From Cyanobacteria bacterium OH_CDB_58 (lineage in GTDB: Bacteria > Cyanobacteriota > Vampirovibrionia > Gastranaerophilales > Gastranaerophilaceae): DNA of 8,035 nucleotides. Of the stretch, positions 1 through 6,356 are shown piece after piece (position 1 is the stretch's first letter; each line of letters opens with the position of its first letter). The stretch is taken from positions 1 through 8,035 of the forward strand of contig JAEZLC010000085.1 of NCBI GenBank assembly GCA_023435965.1, given 5' to 3'. The notes under the pieces are model-generated. The model worked only from the letters and a program-made list of their open reading frames with translations. It was not told where the DNA came from and searched no databases. A program made the translations under genes and the position numbers.

Positions 1-235
1 ATAAAACTTTTTTATCAGGTGATAACATTTTGGCAGTCTCAGCCATAAAATATACTCCTGCAAAAACAATAATATCAGCATCAGTTTTTGCCGCCATTTG
101 ACTCAAATACAAAGAATCACCAACATAATCTGCCACCTCATCTATCTCTACATTTTGATAACAGTGTGCTAGAATTACAGCATTTTTCTCTTTTTTTAAT
201 TTATTAATTTTATTTATAATTTCTTGTTTACTCAT
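1..235 (-). CDS. nadA: Quinolinate synthase NadA, N-terminal part (runs off left edge)
   Basis: Quinolinate synthase condenses iminoaspartate (from NadB or aspartate dehydrogenase) with dihydroxyacetone phosphate to give quinolinate, the precursor of NAD; it is a cytoplasmic 4Fe-4S enzyme. About 78 codons are visible on the minus strand from an ATG at 235-233. Recognisable stretches are AVILAHCYQ (residues about 19-27), [20 protein letters not shown], and [21 protein letters not shown], all family hallmarks in the right order and spacing. The His and Tyr of the substrate-binding HxY motif are kept; the middle residue is Cys where many homologues have Asn or Tyr. A GGAAG ribosome-binding site lies 7 bases before the ATG. 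The Fe-S cysteines lie outside the window. The gene points away from the EF-hand protein gene. The family call is firm; whether nadB or nadC follows cannot be seen. Confidence 0.95.
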   Translation of the reverse strand, partial: MSKQEIINKINKLKKEKNAVILAHCYQNVEIDEVADYVGDSLYLSQMAAKTDADIIVFAGVYFMAETAKMLSPDKKVL

Positions 236-428
236 CTTTTTACTTCCAAATCGTACTCACACAACATTTTATTACAAAAGAAGCTTTATTTACAGAATAT
301 AAAACAAGAGATAATTAAGAATTGTAAACCAGATTAACCAAATCTGACAAAATAATTAAAGAAAAAAACATAAGTTACGACTATATAAATATAAGGGGTA
401 GTTAAATAAGTAATTGAAAGGGGAAACC
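236..428. other. Divergent intergenic region between nadA and the EF-hand protein gene
   Basis: This is an AT-rich, non-coding stretch that must hold the start signals for two diverging genes. On the plus strand a -10-like TATAAA occurs at 384-389, with no good -35 at the proper distance. An alternative pair is CTGACA (344-349) with CATAAG (369-374), but its 19-base spacer is long. A 6-base inverted repeat (330-346) overlaps the CTGACA box. Toward nadA I could not pick a clear promoter. No riboswitch-like or tRNA-like fold was recognised. Promoter positions here are guesses. Confidence 0.4.
330..346. promoter_or_regulatory. Small inverted repeat, possible operator
   Basis: CAGATT and AATCTG form exact 6-base arms around a 5-base centre (AACCA). 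The repeat lies in the divergent region and overlaps a -35-like CTGACA at 344-349, a position that would suit a repressor site. It matches no operator I can name, and a dyad of this size can occur by chance in AT-rich DNA. Confidence 0.2.
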
Positions 429-2249
429 ATGTCATTAGATTTAAGCATAAGTGCAAACGCAGCACTAAAATCGACACTAGAAAGTGCCGCGAGAAATAAT
501 GCTGCTCTAAGAACAATGATTAGTGACAATGTCCTTACTACAGAAGAATTAAGACAAATCACAACGCTTGAAGGGCTTGATGTCGACATAAAAATTCAAG
601 TACTAAATGCAATGAATGACCAAGGAACAACTCCTGATTCTACATCAACAGCTGGCGGTGAAAATATCGATAAGGCAAAAACACTCGAGTTCCAGCAAAA
701 AATCAGAACTGCACAACAGGAATACAAAGAAAAACTAGATAAAGAGACAGAACTTAAGTCCAAACTAGACAAAGCAAACGGCGAGTTTGAAACAGCAAGA
801 GAAGACCTTGGAAAAGCGGTTGATAAGATGACTGGTGCAGCAGAAAATGCTTCAGCGTCAGTGAACACTCAAATAACAAAAATCCTTTTGGATGCAAAAT
901 CTGGAAAGCTGACAAAAGATCAAGCTAAATCAAGGCTAAATGGAATAAGTGTTCCCGGACTAAACGGAGAAAAACTAACCTTAAATAGTTTACAATCCGA
1001 TGTCGAAAATCTTGCAGGAAAAATATCATCATTAAGCGATGTTTACGCAGAAGTAGCTTCCAAAATCGGTGAATTAGCCAAAACTTACGGAAATTTTTTA
1101 GAGGTTGACCCATTAACGGTATGTGTAGACATCTCTGGGAAAATCATCGTGAACATTCCAGGAAGTGAAGGTCCTGCTGCAACTGGTGCCGATGGAATAG
1201 CATCTCTCGATGTTGCAAAATTTGCATCGATGGCAACAGACGATCTTGCAAAAGCCCTAGAAGGAGAATACAAAGGTTTGTTTGACTCTATCAAAGGCTC
1301 AGGGAATACAGAACTAACATCTCAAGAAGCAGCAAAGGTAATAAAAGACCTTATTGCAGCAAAGCCAGCTGACAAAGGAAATCCTGCTGATTTTGGAACA
1401 ATCGGAGCCAAATCCGATGTCAATATCCTAAACGGAATTTCAAGAGCTGACTTAGATGCAGCAGCTAAAAAAGCTCAAGATGCAAAAAAACCGCCTCCAA
1501 CATCCTGCGATCCATATGAAATAACCATAGATGGAAAAGTATATCAGTTCGTCAAAGAAAACGGCGACGGGAAATGGGATCCTGCGGATTTGTTCGGATT
1601 CACGGACCAAAAAGATGACATATTTAGATCTATGAAAGACGCCGATCTGGACAAAAACGGTCAACTCACGGGTGAAGAACTGGCCAAACTAGGAGTCAGA
1701 CTCGTGGCTAAAGAAGGCGGAAAGCTCCAAGTTAACGACTCATCTAAAGACTTTGACTTGAGCAAAATAGACAATATTGACTTAACTAAGCTCAGAGGTT
1801 CAGATCAAAATGATGGAAACGTTGGTACCTTCGGCAATTTTGATCTTAAACTAACTGACGGTAGAACAATAGAAGGAAAACAAACTTTTGAAGAATTAAG
1901 TACCCTTCAAAAACTGTTCAACGGTATAGGTAAATTCTTCTCCGGTCTTGTTCAATCTGTTGTAAACAAATTCCAGCTTGATCCACAAACAGTTGAGTTC
2001 TACTCAAAACTTGGAGAATTTTCTCAAGAAACGAGTAAGTTGGATGCAAAAGGCACTTCTATAACAATAGATTCGGCCGATGCCGCTCTGAGTAGCAGTG
2101 AAGAAAATATTGAAGCCTCTTCATACGACTTAAAATCAATGAAAGATGAAGATCCAAAAGCAAAAGAAAAACCGGCAGAACCAAAAGAACCTGCAAAAAC
2201 TGAAGAAAACGACTTAAAAAAGAAAAAGCTAGAAGAACCAATGCTCTAA
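429..2249 (+). CDS. Acidic coiled-coil protein with EF-hand-like calcium loop, function unknown
   Basis: I do not recognise a named family. The 606-residue product has no signal peptide or clear membrane segment. In order it shows: a Ser/Ala-rich helical N terminus with a LTTEEL segment near residues 36-41; a Lys/Glu/Gln-rich region of coiled-coil character (about 82-135); an Ala-rich middle; a degenerate calcium-loop candidate (about 376-387, around NGDGKWD); a textbook EF-hand loop DLDKNGQLTGEE (406-417), with D, D, N, G, L and E at positions 1, 3, 5, 6, 8 and 12; an amphipathic stretch rich in F, L and V (about 493-515); and a Lys/Glu/Pro-rich tail (about 570-606). The ATG at 429 is chosen because AGGGG sits 7 bases before it; an in-frame TTG at 414 would place the ribosome-binding site inside the coding region. 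The gene stands alone between a divergent promoter region and a strong terminator. A surface, secreted or structural role is possible but unproven. Confidence 0.85.
   Translation: MSLDLSISANAALKSTLESAARNNAALRTMISDNVLTTEELRQITTLEGLDVDIKIQVLNAMNDQGTTPDSTSTAGGENIDKAKTLEFQQKIRTAQQEYKEKLDKETELKSKLDKANGEFETAREDLGKAVDKMTGAAENASASVNTQITKILLDAKSGKLTKDQAKSRLNGISVPGLNGEKLTLNSLQSDVENLAGKISSLSDVYAEVASKIGELAKTYGNFLEVDPLTVCVDISGKIIVNIPGSEGPAATGADGIASLDVAKFASMATDDLAKALEGEYKGLFDSIKGSGNTELTSQEAAKVIKDLIAAKPADKGNPADFGTIGAKSDVNILNGISRADLDAAAKKAQDAKKPPPTSCDPYEITIDGKVYQFVKENGDGKWDPADLFGFTDQKDDIFRSMKDADLDKNGQLTGEELAKLGVRLVAKEGGKLQVNDSSKDFDLSKIDNIDLTKLRGSDQNDGNVGTFGNFDLKLTDGRTIEGKQTFEELSTLQKLFNGIGKFFSGLVQSVVNKFQLDPQTVEFYSKLGEFSQETSKLDAKGTSITIDSADAALSSSEENIEASSYDLKSMKDEDPKAKEKPAEPKEPAKTEENDLKKKKLEEPML
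1554..1679 (+). other. EF-hand-like calcium-binding region within the unknown protein
   Basis: The codons at 1644-1679 encode a 12-residue loop with the full EF-hand pattern: acidic or Asn side chains at positions 1, 3 and 5, Gly at 6, Leu at 8, Glu at 12. About 18 residues before it, the codons at 1554-1589 encode a weaker loop around NGDGKWDPAD. That loop has Asn, Asp, Gly, Asp and Asp at positions 3, 5, 6, 9 and 12 but Lys at position 1. The spacing is close to that of a paired EF-hand. Calcium binding is inferred from the pattern. Confidence 0.6.
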
Positions 2250-2252
2250 AGC

Positions 2253-2281
2253 AAAAAAGCCACCATCAGGTGGCTTTTTTT
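2253..2281. terminator. Bidirectional intrinsic terminator between convergent genes
   Basis: A perfect 12-base-pair stem (AAAAAAGCCACC, 2253-2264, with GGTGGCTTTTTT, 2269-2280) encloses the loop ATCA. On the plus strand it ends in a run of seven T starting four bases from the G/C core. On the minus strand the six A at 2253-2258 become the T run. It begins 3 bases after the stop codon of the EF-hand protein gene. It overlaps the last base of the stop codon of the minus-strand hydrolase gene (2280-2282). One hairpin can thus end both transcripts. Confidence 0.92.
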
Positions 2282-2906
2282 ATACTAAAAATGAATTGTA
2301 CTTTCTCTCATATCCTATAGTACTACTTGGACCGTGTCCTGGAAAAATTTTTATATCATCACCGAGCGGTAGAAGCTTTGTCTTTATGGACTCTATCAAT
2401 GTTTGATAATCCCCTCCATCAAGATCCGTTCTTCCTATAGAACCTTGAAAAAGTGTATCCCCAGCAAAGAGATTATCCTCAATTAAGTAACAAACACCAC
2501 CTTGAGAATGCCCAGGGGTATGAATAACTTTTATAGGAATTTTGCCTAGTGACAATTTTGTATTTTCATCAACAAATTCATCTATTACTATTGGCGGGTG
2601 GGAAGAGGCAATCCCCCATCTTTGAAGACTCGCTTCAATATTCTCAGCATGCCAGATATCACCTTTATGCATATATATAGGGACTGGATTTTCACTATTT
2701 TTTACGCTCAAATCTCCCATTATATGGTCAAAGTGTCCATGGGTATTCAGAACAAATTTTAACTTAGCATCGTTTGCGATTATTTCGTCGCTAACAGTAT
2801 CAAAATCTCCGCCCAAATCAATTATAGCAGCTTCTTTCGATTCTTCATCAATTAAAAGATATGTATTAACCTGCAAAACACCTGTGTTGAAAACTTTAAT
2901 TATCAT
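2280..2906 (-). CDS. Metallo-beta-lactamase-fold hydrolase, glyoxalase II-like
   Basis: This is a 208-residue zinc-dependent hydrolase of the glyoxalase II / YcbL-type branch, which often acts on thioesters such as S-lactoylglutathione; the substrate is not set by sequence here. The metal ligands are all present: THGHFDH (His56, His58, Asp60, His61), HTPGHSQGG (His133), AGDTLF (Asp150) and FPGHGP (His191). GRTDLDGGD follows the Asp ligand as in this branch. The protein is short and lacks the C-terminal helical substrate domain of classical glyoxalase II, so it is the compact form. The ATG at 2906 starts the typical MIIKVFNTG...NTYLL strand; an in-frame TTG at 2918 adds only four residues. The ribosome-binding site is weak (GGTAG, 5 bases upstream). 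It lies 75 bases downstream of the DHH gene on the same strand, with a hairpin between them. Confidence 0.93.
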   Translation of the reverse strand: MIIKVFNTGVLQVNTYLLIDEESKEAAIIDLGGDFDTVSDEIIANDAKLKFVLNTHGHFDHIMGDLSVKNSENPVPIYMHKGDIWHAENIEASLQRWGIASSHPPIVIDEFVDENTKLSLGKIPIKVIHTPGHSQGGVCYLIEDNLFAGDTLFQGSIGRTDLDGGDYQTLIESIKTKLLPLGDDIKIFPGHGPSSTIGYERKYNSFLV

Positions 2907-2934
2907 AGTAACTACCAATTCTACCTATACAAAT

Positions 2935-2965
2935 AAGTAGCCTTATCTCAATGATAAAGCTACTT
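2935..2965 (-). terminator. Hairpin between the DHH gene and the hydrolase gene
   Basis: AAGTAGC (2935-2941) pairs exactly with GCTACTT (2959-2965). The inner arms CTTATC and GATAAA pair with one C/A mismatch, giving a 13-position stem around a 5-base loop. Read on the minus strand it begins 17 bases after the DHH stop codon and is followed by ATTTGT, a poor U tract. It ends about 28 bases before the hydrolase ATG. It could be a leaky terminator, an mRNA-stabilising or processing stem, or an attenuator. The fold is visible; the role is inferred. Confidence 0.5.
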
Positions 2966-2981
2966 TTAAGTTTAGTATAAA

Positions 2982-5378
2982 TTAGTTGTTTTGTCTAATT
3001 TCTTTGGCAATGTTGCACAAGAGCTCATCAATAGGCAAACCCTCTTCAGAGATTTCCAGTTTAATATCTGAGTTTGTTTCAATTTTATTCAAATAGTTGT
3101 TGTCATAATTTTTCTTTATTATGTGATAGATTTTTGACATGTCTGTTTCTATTTCACCATCTATCTTTACAATAAGTTTTGAATCAGAAGTCAGTCCTGG
3201 CAATGACAAGCTGGCACCTGATGCTGCTGCGTGTCCTCCACCGCCGAACAATGTCGCCATTATCCCTGCATAATTAGTACCGTCTTGGGATCTGAAAGAA
3301 AACCCAAGCGAATTCTGTTCTGCCATTTGGAACGTAGCATTTAATTCATTTGCTTTTTCTTCTTCTCTTATCATAACGCTTATTTTATCATTTTCATATT
3401 TAGGATCCACTTTATATTTCGAATCCGCACTCGGATACTTTAAGGCTATTGTAGTAGGGTTGTATTTATACGCCCCTATAACGTCTCTCATATTTATTTC
3501 AGGGTTTTTCATGTTGTATTTTTTCAAGTACTCGTTCATAGAATCAAATCGAACTTTAGAAATACCAAGCCCCAGATCAGCATATACAGTGGTGTCTTTT
3601 GCCACTTCTTCAGCAATTTTTTTATAATTACCATCATTGTTTCTCTGCATAATCGCTTCTATATCCGGAAGAGGATTATTTTGTGGTTCACCTGAATTTT
3701 TCTCAGTGTTATAGAAATCAACGAAATCTTGCGGGAAGTAAAAATCCACTTTATTTGGCAAATCAAATTTCATTTTTTTCTTGATAGAACGTCTTGTTAC
3801 TTCACCGTTTGTAAGGCTCAATAACCAATCCGACAAACCTGCAGGAGCAAATCCAGTTTTCTTTTCCGGAGGCAATTGTTCATCTTCAATGTTTTTGTTG
3901 ATGCTTCTTCTATAACCGCTTGTGTCCGTTATAGTACCAACAACCAAACTGCTGGACATTTTTTCTATTAAATTCTTTTCTTTTTGAGATACATTATCTT
4001 TGTAATAACTGTCTCTAAACTTCGACGTCAGGTTGGGAAGCATTTTATCTATCAAAATTGTTACCAGCATTGTATTAGCAGGAACTTTGGACTCAGTCCA
4101 TAACATATGGTTATTTTTTATTGAGTCGATGTTCAGACCGCCGTTTTTTTGCTCTTTTTCCCATTCTGCCTTCTGGAATGGGTGATGATCAATATAGATA
4201 ATATTTTTAGCACTTTTTGCGTATTGTTTTATAGCAGGGCTTACTTTTGTGGGAGTGGGAACATCTAAAAATATTGCTAAATCGTATTTTTCGTTGGGAT
4301 TTAAGGTTTGAACATTTTCATTGTAGTAATCCCTAACCTTAGCCAGCGAATAAATCTCCTGTAATTCCTCTGGAGTAAAACCGTCGTGTTCAAGCTTTCT
4401 TATTCTGGAAGAAATTCCATTATTCAGCTTGGAGATGAACTCGGGTGATTTTTTGATTTCATTAGCATCCACAACATTTCTCAAAAACCCTGCAAGTACA
4501 TCATCTATTGCGACATCTACTTTTTCTTTGCCCATGTAATCAAGAGCCGCCTTAAGACCCATACAACTTCCTACAGTGTCGCCATCAGGCTTATTATGTC
4601 CTATTAACAATATTTTTTGATTTTTCGGATCAGCAATTGCCTTAGTTATTGTATCAATAGCCAGCTGCGATTCTTGTATTTTTTGAGTACCGACTTCTTC
4701 TCCGTTTAAGACCTTTTTATAATCCAAAATCCTATGTAGGACCTGCTCTGGAGTAAAAACATTTTTGTATAAAAGAGTATTTATTTTTTCTTGGACGGCT
4801 GGTTTTTCTTCACCTAGATATTCTAAATCTACCAATACATTTGCAGGTTTTTTATTAGTTGGGTTGGTTGTACCGTACAATGTGGCTTTAAAATCTGAAG
4901 GATTTTTTTGAGCGAACTTACCGACTGCATTGTCTATACTTGGAGGTAAAAACCCGAGAATATCGCCATTTGGCAAGGAAATTTCAATCTTTTCCGATGT
5001 TTCGATGTTTTCGTCTGGAACAACCCTTAAGTTTAATTCAGTGCCTCTTTCTAGGTTTTTAGAAGAAAGGATATTATCCTGATATTCTTCAATCCCATTC
5101 AAACCAGTTCTAATCGAGGGATTTTTAAGAATGGTAGGATCTTGAAGAGCCTTGAAAGAAACAAAACTGATTGTATTGCCCGACTTGGAAAGTTTATAAT
5201 CCGAATAACTTTTTATCTTAGCCGATTTCTCAAACGAATCTGGTAGCTGAGCTTTTTCATATAAAGGTGCAGAAGCTGAACGCAACTGACTGCTTGCTAT
5301 AACTGGTTTTGAATACAAATTAACTTTCATCGGCTCACCACACTCAACTATCTTAATCGCTCTAAAACCCGTAATCAT
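2982..5378 (-). CDS. Large DHH/DHHA1 phosphoesterase, NrnA-like, with N-terminal extension
   Basis: The family of nano-RNases and pAp phosphatases (NrnA) hydrolyses very short oligonucleotides or pAp with Mn2+. The DHH core is at about residues 240-500: GHNKPDGDTVGS (260-271), IFLDVPTP (Asp372), the signature DHHPF (397-401) and GTITDTSGY (Asp485). The DHHA1 domain ends with GGGGHAAASG (712-721). NrnA proteins are usually near 320 residues; this one has 798. The extra length is an extension of about 240 residues, a longer segment between the first and second motifs (about 270-365), and a long linker (about 500-590). Residues 110-188 look HIRAN-like. The ATG at 5378 has AAAGG 12 bases upstream. 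A second ATG at 5330 (residue 17, start MKVNLYSK, with GGTGAG just before it) is about equally likely. RecJ-type exonuclease is a less likely alternative. It diverges from rnhC and precedes the hydrolase gene. Confidence 0.88.
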   Translation of the reverse strand: MITGFRAIKIVECGEPMKVNLYSKPVIASSQLRSASAPLYEKAQLPDSFEKSAKIKSYSDYKLSKSGNTISFVSFKALQDPTILKNPSIRTGLNGIEEYQDNILSSKNLERGTELNLRVVPDENIETSEKIEISLPNGDILGFLPPSIDNAVGKFAQKNPSDFKATLYGTTNPTNKKPANVLVDLEYLGEEKPAVQEKINTLLYKNVFTPEQVLHRILDYKKVLNGEEVGTQKIQESQLAIDTITKAIADPKNQKILLIGHNKPDGDTVGSCMGLKAALDYMGKEKVDVAIDDVLAGFLRNVVDANEIKKSPEFISKLNNGISSRIRKLEHDGFTPEELQEIYSLAKVRDYYNENVQTLNPNEKYDLAIFLDVPTPTKVSPAIKQYAKSAKNIIYIDHHPFQKAEWEKEQKNGGLNIDSIKNNHMLWTESKVPANTMLVTILIDKMLPNLTSKFRDSYYKDNVSQKEKNLIEKMSSSLVVGTITDTSGYRRSINKNIEDEQLPPEKKTGFAPAGLSDWLLSLTNGEVTRRSIKKKMKFDLPNKVDFYFPQDFVDFYNTEKNSGEPQNNPLPDIEAIMQRNNDGNYKKIAEEVAKDTTVYADLGLGISKVRFDSMNEYLKKYNMKNPEINMRDVIGAYKYNPTTIALKYPSADSKYKVDPKYENDKISVMIREEEKANELNATFQMAEQNSLGFSFRSQDGTNYAGIMATLFGGGGHAAASGASLSLPGLTSDSKLIVKIDGEIETDMSKIYHIIKKNYDNNYLNKIETNSDIKLEISEEGLPIDELLCNIAKEIRQNN
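4815..5051 (-). other. HIRAN-like segment in the N-terminal extension of the DHH protein
   Basis: Residues 110-188 read as a beta-rich block: a hydrophobic strand (ELNLRVVPDEN), then KIEISLPNGDILGFLP, then a helix-like stretch (SIDNAVGKFAQ), then a closing strand (ANVLVDLEYL). The order 'basic strand, P-D-x-N, I-x-I, G-x-x-L-G-F-L-P, helix, strand' resembles HIRAN domains, which bind the 3' end of single-stranded DNA in HLTF and occur in bacterial nuclease-associated proteins. This is recognition by eye, and the Asp usually following the N-P-x-D turn is not clear. Confidence 0.35.
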
Positions 5379-5413
5379 TTTTTTTGAACACCTTTGTACA
5401 AACTATTTCATAG

Positions 5414-5431
5414 AAATTTACAAAATTTACA
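5414..5431. repeat. Tandem 9-base direct repeat in the DHH/rnhC divergent region
   Basis: AAATTTACA occurs twice back to back (5414-5422 and 5423-5431) in the 81-base gap between two diverging genes. The second copy contains the -35-like TTTACA (5426-5431) of the proposed rnhC promoter. It might be a regulator site, or simple slippage in AT-rich DNA. Confidence 0.3.
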
Positions 5432-5453
5432 AAACGCTCTTGCGTGGTATCCT
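5426..5453 (+). promoter_or_regulatory. Candidate rnhC promoter giving a leaderless transcript
   Basis: TTTACA (5426-5431, five of six to the -35 consensus) is followed after 16 bases by TATCCT (5448-5453, four of six to TATAAT). Transcription would then start near 5460, which is the A of the preferred rnhC ATG. No ribosome-binding site is seen before that ATG, which fits a leaderless message. The match is modest. Confidence 0.35.
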
Positions 5454-5459
5454 AATAGT

Positions 5460-6350
5460 ATGAATACATACACGAACAAAATTACCCCATTACAGGCCTC
5501 AGCAATAAAAAAATCATTAGAAGAAAAGAAAGCTGAATTTGATACGATCCAATATGCTCTCTGGAGGGCTAGAACTAAAGACTTCCAGGCGATTTATTAT
5601 TCTAGCGGCAAATTCCTCATTCAGGGAAAAGATGTATCCTTAATTTCTCAAGAAATAGAAATGTTGCTTGGAATCAAGACAATTAAAGATAAAAATGCAC
5701 AAGAAACAAACGAAACAAAACACGAAGTGTATATAGGAGCAGACGAATCCGGCAAAGGGGACTTTTTTGGTCCGCTTGTAATTGCCGGAGTGCAAGTGAA
5801 CAAACAAAACAAAGATAAATTTATAGAGTTGGGAATCAAAGACAGCAAAAAGCTTGACGATTTAAAAATCAAAAAGCTTGCAGCCGCTATAAGAAACGAC
5901 TCCGTCCACTCTGTGGTCGTAATCACTCCCGCAAAGTATAATGAATTATATGATAACTTTAAAAATTTAAATAAGCTTCTAGCGTGGGGACATGCAAGAG
6001 CTATAGAAAACATTTTAGACAAAAATCCTTGCGAATATGCTCTTTCTGATAAGTTCGGCGATGAAAGCCTCATTAAAAACGCTCTTATGAAAAACGGCAG
6101 AAACATAACGTTGGATCAGAGAGTAAGGGCGGAAAGTGATATAGCCGTGGCTGCAGCATCAATAATAGCAAGGGCTGAATACGTCAAAAGAATGGAAGAG
6201 CTGGAAAAAAAATTCAACATACAACTTCCTAAAGGTGCATCAAGTAAAGTGGTCGAACAAGGCAAACGTTTCATTGAAAAATACTCAAAAGAAGAACTAA
6301 AAGAAGTTGCAAAATTACATTTCAAAACCACCCTTGAAGTAACAAAGTAA
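5460..6350 (+). CDS. rnhC: Ribonuclease HIII
   Basis: RNase HIII cuts the RNA strand of RNA/DNA hybrids (R-loops, primers), using Mg2+ or Mn2+. The 296-residue product has the typical two parts. The first is an N-terminal TBP-like substrate-binding domain (about 1-85, with ARTKDFQAIYYSSGKFLIQGKD, where SGK..QGK is characteristic). The second is the RNase H fold (about 88-290). The catalytic motif DESGKGDFFGP gives Asp95 and Glu96; Asp128 lies in KDSKKL, and the third acidic residue is probably Asp197 (ALSDKFGDE). AESDIAVAAASIIAR (from about 224) and the LPKGAS segment also fit. Length matches Bacillus RnhC (about 310). The ATG at 5460 begins right at the TBP-like domain. An upstream TTG at 5394 would add 22 residues without a ribosome-binding site. 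The gene diverges from the DHH gene and ends 58 bases before gcvT. Confidence 0.94.
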   Translation: MNTYTNKITPLQASAIKKSLEEKKAEFDTIQYALWRARTKDFQAIYYSSGKFLIQGKDVSLISQEIEMLLGIKTIKDKNAQETNETKHEVYIGADESGKGDFFGPLVIAGVQVNKQNKDKFIELGIKDSKKLDDLKIKKLAAAIRNDSVHSVVVITPAKYNELYDNFKNLNKLLAWGHARAIENILDKNPCEYALSDKFGDESLIKNALMKNGRNITLDQRVRAESDIAVAAASIIARAEYVKRMEELEKKFNIQLPKGASSKVVEQGKRFIEKYSKEELKEVAKLHFKTTLEVTK

Positions 6351-6356
6351 ATTTAC

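Noticed and set aside
414..428. In-frame TTG start five codons before the ATG of the EF-hand protein gene
   Set aside because: It would place the AGGGG ribosome-binding site inside the gene and has no such site of its own; the ATG at 429 is well placed.
429..520. Signal peptide at the N terminus of the EF-hand protein
   Set aside because: The first 30 residues have no positive cluster followed by a hydrophobic core; they are polar and Ser/Ala-rich.
1554..1679. Dockerin module
   Set aside because: The two calcium loops differ in quality, lack the paired dockerin repeat pattern, and no cohesin or cellulosome gene is nearby.
2907..2918. TTG start four codons upstream for the metallo-beta-lactamase-fold hydrolase
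   Set aside because: The ATG at 2906 gives the normal N-terminal beta strand of the family, and TTG starts are rarer.
5394..5459. TTG-started extension of RNase HIII by 22 residues
   Set aside because: No ribosome-binding site precedes it, and the family start matches the ATG at 5460. The stretch more likely holds the promoter.
5648..6106. Minus-strand reading frame of 152 codons opposite rnhC, and similar shorter frames opposite gcvT, rnhC and the EF-hand gene
   Set aside because: They are antisense shadows of well-supported genes, rich in Ser/Leu/Phe, with no family motif or ribosome-binding site.
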